From: Myxococcus flavus
Lineage (GTDB): Bacteria; Myxococcota; Myxococcia; Myxococcales; Myxococcaceae
Assembly (NCBI RefSeq): GCF_050038885.1
Contig: NZ_CP143624.1
Location: forward strand, 5,766,001 to 5,830,000
Direction: 5' to 3'
Length of the DNA: 64,000 bases
Shown: positions 23,415-31,900 of the stretch, one piece after another
How the letters are laid out: each line of letters starts with the position of its first letter
How positions within the stretch are numbered: position 1 is the first letter of the stretch
Translations under genes and position numbers: made by a program
The notes under the pieces: model-generated
Databases searched by the model: none
What the model saw: the letters and a program-made list of their open reading frames with translations, nothing else
Told to the model about the DNA's origin: nothing

Positions 23415-24621
23415 AGGCGCGAAAGTTGGCGGGGCTGGAGCGACCTCCCGGCGCTCCAGCGTTCGACTTCGCGGAACCGTCTCCCATCCCCGCTGCGAGC
23501 TTGTCCACGCGGGCGAGCAGCTCGGGAATCGAACCACCCGGGGACAGCTGGATGGCCTTGAGCAGCGCCATCTCCAGCGCCAGACGCGGCTGGGCCGCGC
23601 GCGACACGTCCCAGATGCAGCCATGCACCACGTCGAACAGCCGGGTGAGCTGCGCGGGCTCCGCGTCCTGGGCGAGCGCCATCAGCGCCTTCTGCTCGGA
23701 CTCGGCCAGCTCGTCCGGGGCCTTGCCCAGCGTCTTGGTGACGAAGAGATGCCGCAGCTGGAAGGCCAGCTCCTCCGCCAGGCGCTTCAGGTCGAGCCCG
23801 CGGTTGAAGACCTCCTCCACGCGCTCCAGCACGCGCTTCGCGTCCTTGTGGACGAGCGCGTCGGCGAAGTCCTGCACCAGCGTGCGGTCGATGGCGCCCA
23901 GCGCCTCGGCGACTTCTTCATCGGAGGGGTTGGCCCCGCACGAGGCGAGCACCTGGTCCAGCAGGCTCAGCGCGTCGCGCATGCCGCCTTCGGACTGGCG
24001 CACCACCAGCGACAGCGAGCGGTCGGAGATGCCGGCCCCCTCCGCCTTGCAGATTTCCTGGAGCCGCTGGAGCATCCGCGCCGCCGGAATCCGGCGGAAG
24101 TTGTGGCGCTGGCAGCGCGACAGGATGGTGTCCGGGAGCTTGTGCGCCTCGGTGGTCGCGAAGATGAACTTCACGTGCCCGGGCGGCTCCTCCAGCGTCT
24201 TGAGCAGCGCGTTGAACGCCGCTCCCGACAACATGTGGACCTCGTCGATGATGTAGATTTTGTGCCGGTCCCGCTGCGGCAGGTACTTCGCGTTCTCGCG
24301 AATCTCGCGGACGTTCTCGACGCCGTTGTTGGAGGCACCGTCGATCTCCGCGACGTCCACGCTCGTACCCGCGGCAATCTCCGTGCACGCACGGCATTCA
24401 CCGCAGGGCTGGGCGGTGGGGCCCTTCTCACAGTTGAGCGCCTTGGCGAGCAGGCGGGCGGCCGTCGTCTTGCCCACGCCGCGAGGTCCGCAGAACAGGT
24501 ACGCGTGCGCGACCCGGTCCATCTTGATGGCGTTCGCGACGGTCCGGACGACGTGCTCCTGCCCGGTCATGTCATCGAACTTCTGTGGGCGCCATTTGCG
24601 GGCGAGAACGAGGTAGCTCAT
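23413..24621 (-). CDS. dnaX: DNA polymerase III gamma (ATPase) portion of DnaX
   Basis: 402 residues from MSYLVLARKWRPQ at 24621, the standard DnaX N-terminus. It carries the Walker A motif GPRGVGKTTAAR, the four zinc-binding cysteines around CGECRACTE, Walker B IYIIDEVHML, the sensor motif FATTEAHKLPDTILSRCQ and domain III. It ends at TGA 23413-23415 just after domain III, where gamma ends in bacteria that make both forms. The clamp-loader function (loading the sliding clamp with delta and delta') needs only this part. The tau extension is encoded downstream in another frame. Confidence 0.95.
   Translation of the reverse strand: MSYLVLARKWRPQKFDDMTGQEHVVRTVANAIKMDRVAHAYLFCGPRGVGKTTAARLLAKALNCEKGPTAQPCGECRACTEIAAGTSVDVAEIDGASNNGVENVREIRENAKYLPQRDRHKIYIIDEVHMLSGAAFNALLKTLEEPPGHVKFIFATTEAHKLPDTILSRCQRHNFRRIPAARMLQRLQEICKAEGAGISDRSLSLVVRQSEGGMRDALSLLDQVLASCGANPSDEEVAEALGAIDRTLVQDFADALVHKDAKRVLERVEEVFNRGLDLKRLAEELAFQLRHLFVTKTLGKAPDELAESEQKALMALAQDAEPAQLTRLFDVVHGCIWDVSRAAQPRLALEMALLKAIQLSPGGSIPELLARVDKLAAGMGDGSAKSNAGAPGGRSSPANFRA
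23434..23460 (-). repeat. 9-bp perfect stem-loop just upstream of the dnaX gamma stop
   Basis: In the mRNA GCTGGAGCG pairs perfectly with CGCTCCAGC around a nine-base loop, CCGGGAGGT, that contains a Shine-Dalgarno-like GGGAGG. The 3' arm ends 18 bases before the TGA closing the gamma frame. It is well placed to influence ribosomes near the frame junction, though in known dnaX cases the stimulatory hairpin is downstream of the shift site. Confidence 0.6.
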
Positions 24622-24850
24622 GGGGGGCGTCATCTAAACACGGTGGCGTGAATGATCCATGTCGTTGCCCTCCCACGAGGTGGGATTCCACTCTCCGTCC
24701 CGCCCCGCGTCGGGGCCGGGAGGAGGGCGGGCGGACAAACGTCTCGTGCCTTGCGTCCGGCTTCCCGGGCAGGAAGATTCGGCCGCGCCCGTGTCCGCGC
24801 CACGCCTCTCCACTCCTACCGATTCCGCCCCGCTGCCCGAGCTGACGCTC

Positions 24851-26245
24851 ATGCCCGAGGCCGCGCCTCGGCGCGCCCCGGCCCGGCACTGGACCCGCTG
24901 GGCGCTGCCCGTCGTGGCCGTTCTTCCAGGGCTCATCGCGGTGGTGCAGCTGGGCCGCATCCACCCGGACGAGGTGTACCAGGCGCTGGAGCCGGCCTGG
25001 TGGCGCGCGCACGGCTACGGCGTCCTGGCCTGGGAGTGGCGTGAGGGCCTCCGCAACTGGGCCGTGCCCAGCGTGCTGGCCGGCTTCCTCGGGCTGGCGG
25101 ACCTGCTCGGCATCACCCATCCGAGAGCCTACCGCGCCGTGGTGGCGATTCCCCAGGTGGCGCTGCACGCCTGGAGCCTCTGGGCCGCATACCGCTTCGC
25201 CGAGCGCCGTGCCGGCCCCTCCGGGGGAGGGCTGGCCGCGCTGCTCGTGGGCCTCTACGGGCCCGTGCTCGTCTTCGCGGGCCGCACCCTGTCCGAGTCG
25301 ATCTCCGCCTCACTGCTCGTCATCGCCATGGAGGCGCTGGACCGGCGCGAGCGGGTGACACGGGCGGGGCTCGTGGGCGGCCTGGCCCTGGGGTTGGCGG
25401 TGGTGGCGCGCTATCCGTCCGCCGTCTTCGTCATCGCGGCGCTGGTGTGGCTGGCGGCGGTGCGGCGCTGGCGGCTGCTCGTCTTCACCTGCGTGAGTGG
25501 CCTCGGCGTGGCGGCGGCGCTCGGCGCGCTGGACTGGGCGACATGGGGCACGCCCTTCCATTCCTTCCTCGCCTACGTCCGCTTCAACGTCCTCTCCGGC
25601 GCGGCGGCGGCCCAATTCGGCGCGGCCGCCCCCAGCTTCTACGCGCAGCCGCTGCTCTCCGCTGTGCCGCTCTGGGCCTGGGCCGCCGTGCCGCTGGGCT
25701 TCATCGCGCTCCGGCGGCAGCGCTCGCTCTCGCTCCCGCTGTGGTGCGCCGCCGTCTACACCGGCGCGCTGCTGGCCACCGAGCACAAGGAGGAGCGCTT
25801 CCTCTATCCCGCCCTGGTGCTGCTCGTGCTGGCCGCGGCGCCGCAGGTGGCGGCCTTCCTCGCCAGCCACCTGGGGCCGCGCGCGAGGGGGGGCCTCGCC
25901 GGTCTCGCCCTCATCAGCAGCCTGGCGGTGGCCGCTGTCTTCCCATCCGTGGACCTGCGCGCGGACCAGTTTCGCGCGATTGTGGCAGCCACCCGGGGCG
26001 ACGCGCGGGGCTTGCTCATCGTCAACGAGGGGCTGTGGGGCTCGGGCGGCTTCTTCTACGTGGGGAAACGGATTCCCTGGCGCACCTGCGACTGGCCGCA
26101 CGACGCAGCCTTCCAGCGGGCCCTGCACGACCGGACCTTCAACCGCGCCGTCACCTTCGAGGACCGCGCCCTCGAGGAGCTCCAGGCGGGCGGCTTCCGC
26201 ATCGTCCGGAAGATTGGGCGCGAGACGATTCTGTCGCGCGAGTAG
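24851..26245 (+). CDS. multi-pass glycosyltransferase, GT22/mannosyltransferase-like
   Basis: About 464 residues from ATG 24851. At least eight hydrophobic segments are visible. The first loop carries HPDEVYQ after GRI, the HPDE-type motif of the GT-C/GT22 family (PIG-B, PIG-M, Alg9 type), which transfers sugars from lipid-phosphate donors on the outer side of the membrane. Later loops hold EHKEERFLYPAL, also typical of the family. The open frame extends up to ATG 24659, but the added codons have poor third-position GC and low-complexity content, so the later start is preferred. The acceptor is unknown; a lipid or glycan of the envelope is likely. Confidence 0.75.
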   Translation: MPEAAPRRAPARHWTRWALPVVAVLPGLIAVVQLGRIHPDEVYQALEPAWWRAHGYGVLAWEWREGLRNWAVPSVLAGFLGLADLLGITHPRAYRAVVAIPQVALHAWSLWAAYRFAERRAGPSGGGLAALLVGLYGPVLVFAGRTLSESISASLLVIAMEALDRRERVTRAGLVGGLALGLAVVARYPSAVFVIAALVWLAAVRRWRLLVFTCVSGLGVAAALGALDWATWGTPFHSFLAYVRFNVLSGAAAAQFGAAAPSFYAQPLLSAVPLWAWAAVPLGFIALRRQRSLSLPLWCAAVYTGALLATEHKEERFLYPALVLLVLAAAPQVAAFLASHLGPRARGGLAGLALISSLAVAAVFPSVDLRADQFRAIVAATRGDARGLLIVNEGLWGSGGFFYVGKRIPWRTCDWPHDAAFQRALHDRTFNRAVTFEDRALEELQAGGFRIVRKIGRETILSRE

Positions 26246-26281
26246 GGCAGGGGCGCGGCGCGGAGGCGAGCCCGCAAAGGC

Positions 26282-26317
26282 GAAGAGCCGGTGCCCTGAA
26301 CAGGACACCGGCTCTTC
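26282..26317 (-). terminator. hairpin downstream of the SRP RNA
   Basis: GAAGAGCCGGTG-C-CC pairs with GGACACCGGCTCTTC (14 of 15 positions) around a six-base loop. On the minus strand it follows the SRP RNA by about ten bases and is itself followed by GCCTTTGC, a weak T tract. It may also end plus-strand transcription from the glycosyltransferase. Confidence 0.6.
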
Positions 26318-26326
26318 ATGAAGGAC

Positions 26327-26406
26327 GGCCGGGACACACGCGGAAGTACGCTACCGTTGCTTCCTTCCGGACCTGGCGGGGTTCACGCCCCCACGTTGTC
26401 CCGACC
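26327..26406 (-). ncRNA. ffs: signal recognition particle RNA (4.5S type)
   Basis: On the minus strand the sequence holds the invariant SRP RNA helix 8 region: CAGGTCCGGAAGGAAGCA, with the GGAA tetraloop and asymmetric loop bases that bind Ffh. The ends GGTCGGGACA and TGTCCCGGCC pair along ten positions, which fixes the boundaries at about 80 nt. The RNA pairs with Ffh to target membrane proteins. It lies at the 3' end of a tRNA cluster read in the same direction. Confidence 0.95.
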
Positions 26407-26441
26407 ATAAAAGATGTAACGACGTGCTGCAGAAACGACAA

Positions 26442-26528
26442 CGGAGAGGGTGGGATTCGAACCCACGATACCCTTTCAGATATACACGCGTTCCAGGCGT
26501 GCGCCTTCAACCGCTCGGCCACCTCTCC
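26442..26528 (-). tRNA. tRNA-Ser(GGA)
   Basis: 87-nt class II tRNA: acceptor GGAGAGG/CCTCTCC with G discriminator, TTCGAAT T-loop, long variable arm, and anticodon loop CTGGAAC giving GGA (reads UCC and UCU). CCA is not encoded. Confidence 0.96.
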
Positions 26529-26541
26529 AAAAAAGCTGGAG

Positions 26542-26628
26542 CGGAGAGCGTAGGATTCGAACCTACGATACCGTTGCCGGTATGCCTGATTTCGAGTCAG
26601 GTGCCTTCGACCACTCGGCCAGCTCTCC
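26542..26628 (-). tRNA. tRNA-Ser(CGA)
   Basis: 87-nt class II tRNA: acceptor GGAGAGC/GCTCTCC, long variable arm, anticodon stem CCTGA/TCAGG with loop CTCGAAA giving CGA (reads UCG). CCA is not encoded. It lies five bases beyond the tadA stop. Confidence 0.96.
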
Positions 26629-26633
26629 AGTAT

Positions 26634-27098
26634 TCAGTTTTCACGTTTCTTCGCACGCAAGCGTCCGAAAAACGTCTTCAGCAGCAGGCGGCTCTCGTCC
26701 GCCAGGATACCACTCGTGACCTGGAGCCGGTGGTTGTGTCGAGGCTCTTCGACCAGGTTGTAGAGCGAGCCCACCGCGCCTGCCTTCGGATCGAAAGCCC
26801 CGAAAACGAGCCGTGTCACGCGAGACTGCACCAGACCTCCGGCGCACATGGCACAAGGTTCAAGCGTCACATACAGGGTGACACCCGAGAGCCGCCAGGC
26901 GCCGATTCTCCGGGCCGCGGCATCCATTGCCAACATCTCAGCGTGAGCGAGTGGGTTTCGGTCCACCTCCCGGCGATTGAAGCCGGTGCCAACGACTTCT
27001 CCGTCAAGCACCGCCACTGCACCAACGGGGACCTCTCCGAGTTCCGCTGCTTCCCGCGCGAGCGATAGCGCCTGCTGCATGAAAGCTTCGTCACTCAT
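26634..27098 (-). CDS. tadA: tRNA(adenine-34) deaminase TadA
   Basis: 154 residues, the usual TadA length. The cytidine-deaminase-fold zinc motifs are present: HAEM near residue 52 with the catalytic Glu, and PCAMC near residue 82. The N-terminal EVPVGAVAV strand and VFGAFDPKAGAVGS are TadA signatures. TadA converts A34 to inosine in tRNA-Arg(ACG), allowing one tRNA to read CGU, CGC and CGA. That tRNA is encoded 23 bases upstream in the same direction. The gene lies within a run of serine tRNAs and is probably co-transcribed with them, which would require processing on both sides of the mRNA. Confidence 0.96.
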   Translation of the reverse strand: MSDEAFMQQALSLAREAAELGEVPVGAVAVLDGEVVGTGFNRREVDRNPLAHAEMLAMDAAARRIGAWRLSGVTLYVTLEPCAMCAGGLVQSRVTRLVFGAFDPKAGAVGSLYNLVEEPRHNHRLQVTSGILADESRLLLKTFFGRLRAKKREN

Positions 27099-27121
27099 GG
27101 AGAACTGCTCGAAAGAAGTGG

Positions 27122-27195
27122 CGCTCCCTGGAGGATTCGAACCTCCGGCCTTCGGATTCGTAGTCCGACGCTCTATCCAGCTGAGCTAAGGGAGC
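27122..27195 (-). tRNA. tRNA-Arg(ACG)
   Basis: 74 nt without CCA: acceptor GCTCCCT/AGGGAGC, D-arm TTAGCTCAGCTGGATAGAGC, anticodon stem TCGGA/TCCGA with loop CTACGAA giving ACG, T-loop TTCGAAT. ACG must be edited to ICG by TadA, whose gene follows directly. Confidence 0.96.
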
Positions 27196-27228
27196 AATTT
27201 CTTCCGGCGCTGCTACAACAACAAGTGG

Positions 27229-27315
27229 CGGAGAGAGAGGGATTCGAACCCTCGATACCCTTTCGAGTATGCAGGTTTAGCAAACCTGTGCCTTCAGCCT
27301 CTCGGCCATCTCTCC
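27229..27315 (-). tRNA. tRNA-Ser(GCT)
   Basis: 87-nt class II tRNA: acceptor GGAGAGA/TCTCTCC with G discriminator, anticodon loop TTGCTAA giving GCT (reads AGC and AGU), long variable arm. CCA is not encoded. Confidence 0.96.
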
Positions 27316-27359
27316 ATCTCTTCTCTGTCAAAGAGCCGCTAAACTCAAGAACAAAAACT

Positions 27360-27446
27360 CGGAGGCGGTAGGATTCGAACCTACGGAGAGCTTGCACCCT
27401 CTGCGGTTTTCAAGACCGCTGCCTTCAACCGCTCGGCCACGCCTCC
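27360..27446 (-). tRNA. tRNA-Ser(TGA)
   Basis: 87-nt class II tRNA: acceptor GGAGGCG/CGCCTCC, anticodon stem GCGGT/ACCGC with loop CTTGAAA giving TGA (reads UCA and, with wobble modification, other UCN codons). CCA is not encoded. It is the first tRNA of the minus-strand cluster, 93 bases after serS. Confidence 0.96.
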
Positions 27447-27498
27447 ATACCACCGGGGCCGACAAGGCACCCCGCGCACCGACGTCCGCGGGGCCGCC

Positions 27499-27526
27499 CT
27501 TCTACCTGATTCTTCGCGCGTTGCAA
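27499..27526 (-). promoter_or_regulatory. possible promoter for the tRNA cluster
   Basis: On the minus strand TTGCAA (27521-27526) and TAGAAG (27499-27504) are 16 bases apart, a plausible -35/-10 pair in an otherwise GC-rich gap between serS and tRNA-Ser(TGA). Transcription would start about 45 bases before the first tRNA. Confidence 0.4.
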
Positions 27527-27539
27527 GCCGGATTCAGAC

Positions 27540-28820
27540 TCAAATCGGCTTCAGCTCCTTCAAACCGCCCATGTAGGGCACCAACGCCTCGGGAATGGCC
27601 ACGCTTCCGTCCTCGCGCTGGTAGTTCTCCAGGATGGCGATGGTCGTCCGGCCCACCGCCAGGCCACTGCCGTTGAGCGTGTGGGCGAGCTGAGGCTTGT
27701 CCCCCTTCTGGGCCCGGTAGCGAATCCTGGCCCGGCGGGCCTGGAAGTCGCCGCAGTCGGAGCAGGACGAAATCTCGCGGTAGGCGTTCTGCCCAGGCAG
27801 CCAGACCTCGATGTCGTACGTCTTGCGGGCGCTGAAGCCCATGTCTCCGGTGCAAAGGAGCATGACGCGGTGGTGGAGCCCCAGGCGGCGGAGGATGTCG
27901 CAGGCGTCGTCCGTCATCGCCTCGAGCTCGTCCAGGCTCTTGTCCTGGTGGGCGAACTTCACCAGCTCCACCTTGTGGAACTGGTGCTGGCGGATGAGGC
28001 CGCGGGTGTCCTTGCCGGCGGCGCCGGCCTCGGCCCGGAAGCTGGGGCTGAAGGCGCAGTAGCGGAGGGGGAGCGACTCGCCCTCCAGGATTTCGTCCGC
28101 GTGGTAGTTGGTGACGGGCACTTCCGCGGTGGGGATGAGGAAGCGCTCCGGGTCGCCCACCGTCTTGAAGACGTCGTCCTCGAACTTGGGCAGCTGCCCG
28201 GTGCCCATCATCGTCTCGCGCAGCACCAGGTAGGGCGGGAGCAGCTCCGTGTAGCCCTTGCTGGTGTGCACGTCGATCATGAAGGTGACGAGCGCCCGCT
28301 CCAGCCGGGCCAGCGCGCCCTTGTAGAAGGCGAAGCGGCTGCCGGACACCTTGGCGGCGCGCTCGAAGTCGAGCATGCCCAGCTTCTCGCCCAGCTCGAA
28401 GTGCTGCTTGGGGGCGAAGAGGAGGTTGGGCTTCTCGCCCCAGATGCTCACCTGGACGTTGTCCTCGGCGCCGCCGCCCACGGGGACGGACTCGTGGGGC
28501 ACGTTGGGGATGAGCAGGAGGATGCGGTTGAGCTCTTCCTCCACCTCCTTGAGGCGCGCCTCCTTCTCCTTGATTTCCTGGGAGACGGCGCGGAGGTCGC
28601 CACGCAGCGCGTCCAGCGCCTTCGGGTCCTCCTTCGCCTTGCGCTTCATCTCCTCGTTGGCGGCGTTGCGGCGCGCGGCCAGCGACTCCACGGAGACGTA
28701 CAGCTCGCGGCGCTCGGCGAAGAGCCGCTGGAAAGGGCCCAAATCCAGGTTGCCGCCCCGCGTCTTGAGCCGGGCGACCACCGCATCGAAGTTCTGCGCA
28801 ACGTTCCGGAGGTCCAGCAT
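27540..28820 (-). CDS. serS: seryl-tRNA synthetase
   Basis: 426 residues from MLDLRNVAQNF at 28820, the standard SerRS start; upstream in-frame ATG 28883 adds 21 residues without family similarity. An N-terminal antiparallel coiled coil (about 30-105), which clamps the long variable arm of tRNA-Ser, precedes a class II catalytic core with motif 2 (YCAFSPSFRAEAGAAGKDTRG) and motif 3 (LNGSGLAVGRT). ISSCSDCGDFQARR is a family signature. All four serine tRNA genes lie immediately downstream on the same strand, an unusual enzyme-substrate linkage. Confidence 0.97.
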   Translation of the reverse strand: MLDLRNVAQNFDAVVARLKTRGGNLDLGPFQRLFAERRELYVSVESLAARRNAANEEMKRKAKEDPKALDALRGDLRAVSQEIKEKEARLKEVEEELNRILLLIPNVPHESVPVGGGAEDNVQVSIWGEKPNLLFAPKQHFELGEKLGMLDFERAAKVSGSRFAFYKGALARLERALVTFMIDVHTSKGYTELLPPYLVLRETMMGTGQLPKFEDDVFKTVGDPERFLIPTAEVPVTNYHADEILEGESLPLRYCAFSPSFRAEAGAAGKDTRGLIRQHQFHKVELVKFAHQDKSLDELEAMTDDACDILRRLGLHHRVMLLCTGDMGFSARKTYDIEVWLPGQNAYREISSCSDCGDFQARRARIRYRAQKGDKPQLAHTLNGSGLAVGRTTIAILENYQREDGSVAIPEALVPYMGGLKELKPI

Positions 28821-28964
28821 GGAGCACGCCTTGTAGTCACCCCCGGTGAGGCCAGCAAGGTTCCTCGCAACCGGGGTGCTCAAGGCCGGACGCCGCGCCG
28901 TCCCGCCCTCTGCCGCCGCCCGGAGCGGGTGGCGCCGGGCGGGTCGGGGCAGGGGGGGGCGACC

Positions 28965-31900
28965 TCAGTTCTGCAGGTCGTAGATTTCGTCCTCGATGTC
29001 CTTCTTGTCCGTCGCGTCTGGCTTGCGGGAGAGGTAGTCCTTGAAGGCCTGCACCGCCTCCCGGCGCTTGTTGCGCTCCTTATAGGCGAAGCCCAGGTAG
29101 TAGTAGGCCATGGGATTCTCCGGCTCGAGGTTGGTGGCCTTGCGGTACCACTCGATGGCCTTGGCGTGCTGGGCCTGCTCGGTGAAGGCGCGGGCGACCT
29201 TGTAATAGACGTAGGTGAGCTTGGGGTCCGCCTTCAGGGCCGCCTGGTAGCGCTTGATGGCGTCGTTCCAGCGGGCGGCGGCGAAGTAGGCGTCACCAAT
29301 GGAGCCCAGCACCCGCGTGCGGCGGGGGTCGGCCTTCAGGCTGGCCTCGAACGAGGTGATGGCCTCGTCGAACTGGCCGCTCTCCAGCAGCGCGTGACCG
29401 AGCGCCTCGTGGGCGTCCGCGTGGCCGCCGTCCAGCTCCACGGCCTTGCGCCAGGAGTCCATGGCGTCCGGCAGGTTCTTCGCGTCCCGCAGGATGACGC
29501 CATAGGCGTAGTGGTAGTCCGGGCGGTTGGGCGCGCGGTCCACGGCCTTGCGCATGTTGTCCATCGCCTGGGTGAACTCCATCCGCTTCGCCTTGACGAG
29601 CGCCAGGTAGTAGAGCGCCTCGTGGTTGGAGGGCTCGTTGCTCAGGGCGAGGCCCAGGTTGCTCTCCGCGCCCGGCAGGTCCCCCCGCTCGAGCAGCACG
29701 GCGCCGAGCGTAATCGGGATGGTGGTGGAGCGAGGGTCCTCCGTCTTCGCCTTCTCCAGCTCGGCCACGGCCTCCTCGAGCTGACCCAGCCGCCACAGCA
29801 CGAGGCCGCGCTGCAGCCGGCCGTCCTTGAGCAGGTGCGGGTCCAGCTCCAGGGCGCGGTTGGCCTCGGTCTTCGCCGTCTCCAGGTCGTCGGTCAGCAG
29901 GGCCACGCGAGACAGCCCCAGGTGGGCGTCGGCGAGGATGGGGTCGAGCTTCACGGACCGCTCGAACTCCTGCTGGGCCAGCAGCGCGTTGTTCTCCGCC
30001 AGGGCCAGCTCGCCCAGGCCCGCACGCACGCCGGCGTGCTCCGGGGCCCGCTTCACGGCCTCCTCCAGCTGAGCGCGCGCCTCCGCGTTGCGGCGCTGCG
30101 CCAGGTAGAAGCGGCCCAGGTAGAGGCGGGCCTCCACCAGGTTCTCGTCCGCGGCGATGGCGCGCTTGTAGTGGCCCTCCGCGTCGGAGAGCTTGTCGAG
30201 CGCGTCCTCGATGCGGCCGTACAGGTAGGCGATGCGCGCCTCGTTGGGGAACACGCCGTTCGCCTTCTTCACGGCCTCCAGCGCGTCCTGCATCTTCCCG
30301 GTCATCACCAGCGCGGTGATGTGGCCGTCCGCGAATTCGAGGTTGCCGGGCTCCTCCGTCGCCAGCGCCGCGTAGATGGGCAGCGCCGCGTCGAAGTTGC
30401 GCTGGGCGCGCAGCACGCGGGCGAGCTGGCCGCGGAGGAAGGGCGACCTGGCGTCCATCTCCAGGGCGGCCTTCAGCTCGGCCTCGGCCTCCTTCGGCTG
30501 GTGCTTCTGGAACATCGCCACGCCCTTGAGGCCGCGGGCCCGGGCGATCTCCGCGGGGCCCAGCGCGGACTGCACGTCGGCCGCCAGGGCGCGCTCGACG
30601 GCCTCGGAGCCCTTCTCCACGTCCTTGCGGACCAGCAGCTCCACCGCGGCCAGCTCCACGGCGGAGGCCACGTGCTTCGGGTCCGCCTCCAGGGCCGCGG
30701 CATAGGCGGCCGCGGCCTCGTCGGCGCGGTCCGCCGCCTGGTGCAGGTTGCCCACGGCGTGGTGGGCCTTGGCGGACTTGGGGTTCTTCTCGAGCACCTT
30801 CTTCAGCGTGTCCAGGGCGCGCTTCTCGTCGCGCTTCTGGGCGTAGGCCTCGGCCAGCAGGAAGGCCAGCTCCAGGTCGCCCTGGGTGTCCTCGCGGCTG
30901 TAGGCGCTGCTCAGCGAGGGGATGACGGAGTCCGCCTGACGGCCGGTGAGCGCGATGGCCGCCGTCAGCTTGATGACGTCCATGTCCTTCTCGCCCAGCA
31001 GCTCGATGTCCGGCAGGTCCTGCCGGCAGCGGGCCATCTCATTGGGGTTGCCCGCGGCATAGCGGCGCTGGAGGTAGTGGACGGACTGGCACCACAGCGA
31101 GCGCACCTCCGGGTACTCCTTCTGCTGGAGCACCTTGGCGCTGAGCTCGCGAGCCTGCTTGTAGCTCTCGAAGGTGTCCCGGAGCAGCGCCTGCTTCGCC
31201 TCGTCCACCTGCTTCGCCTCGGCGGAGCCGTCGGAGACACGCGCGGGGAAGAGGGCCCGGCGGCCGAAGGCGCCATAGCGCGTGCCGAACTCCATGCCCG
31301 CGCCGATGCCTGCCACCACGACCACGACACCCGCGGCAATCATGGCCGGGATGCGCTTCTTCCACTTCTCCGTGTTGCCGCTGCGGTCCACCACGGAGAC
31401 CGCGGCCATGCGGCCTTCATAGAGCTGCTCCAGCCGCCTCATGTTGGCCTGCGGGCTGGCGCCTTCCGTGCTGGGCGCGTCGACGGTGGCCGCCGCCGGC
31501 GCCGCCGCGGGCGTCACCAGCTTGGCGGGCCCCTCCATCAGCCGCTGGATGGCGGCGGCGAAGGTCGGCACGGTGCCGATGGCGGACCAGGTCTCCGAGT
31601 CGAGCGAGACGTCCTCGTTGCCCAGGAGCTGCCCGTCCTCGAGCATCTTGACGATGACGCCCTCGTCGAACGGGCCGAACACCTTGCCCGAGCGGCGGCG
31701 CACGTGGAAGCGGCGCACCTTGGCGCCGGCCTGGGCACCGCCTTCCTTGCCGGCCGCGTCGTCGATGAAGGACAGCATCTCCAGGCCGTCCGCGGGGCCC
31801 GCGTTGGGCGGGGGCGGCAGCGGGTCGGAGAGGTCCGCCTCCAGGTCGTCATCCGGCCTGGCGGTGGGGTCGAACTCGAGCGAGTCCGGGATGGAGGGCG

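Noticed and set aside
26442..27446. tRNA cluster as an integration hotspot with a mobile element
   Set aside because: No integrase, no duplicated tRNA 3' end and no atypical composition block were found beside the tRNAs.
28821..28964. T-box or other leader regulating serS
   Set aside because: The gap to the upstream gene is only about 145 bases and shows no T-box motif or terminator/antiterminator pair.
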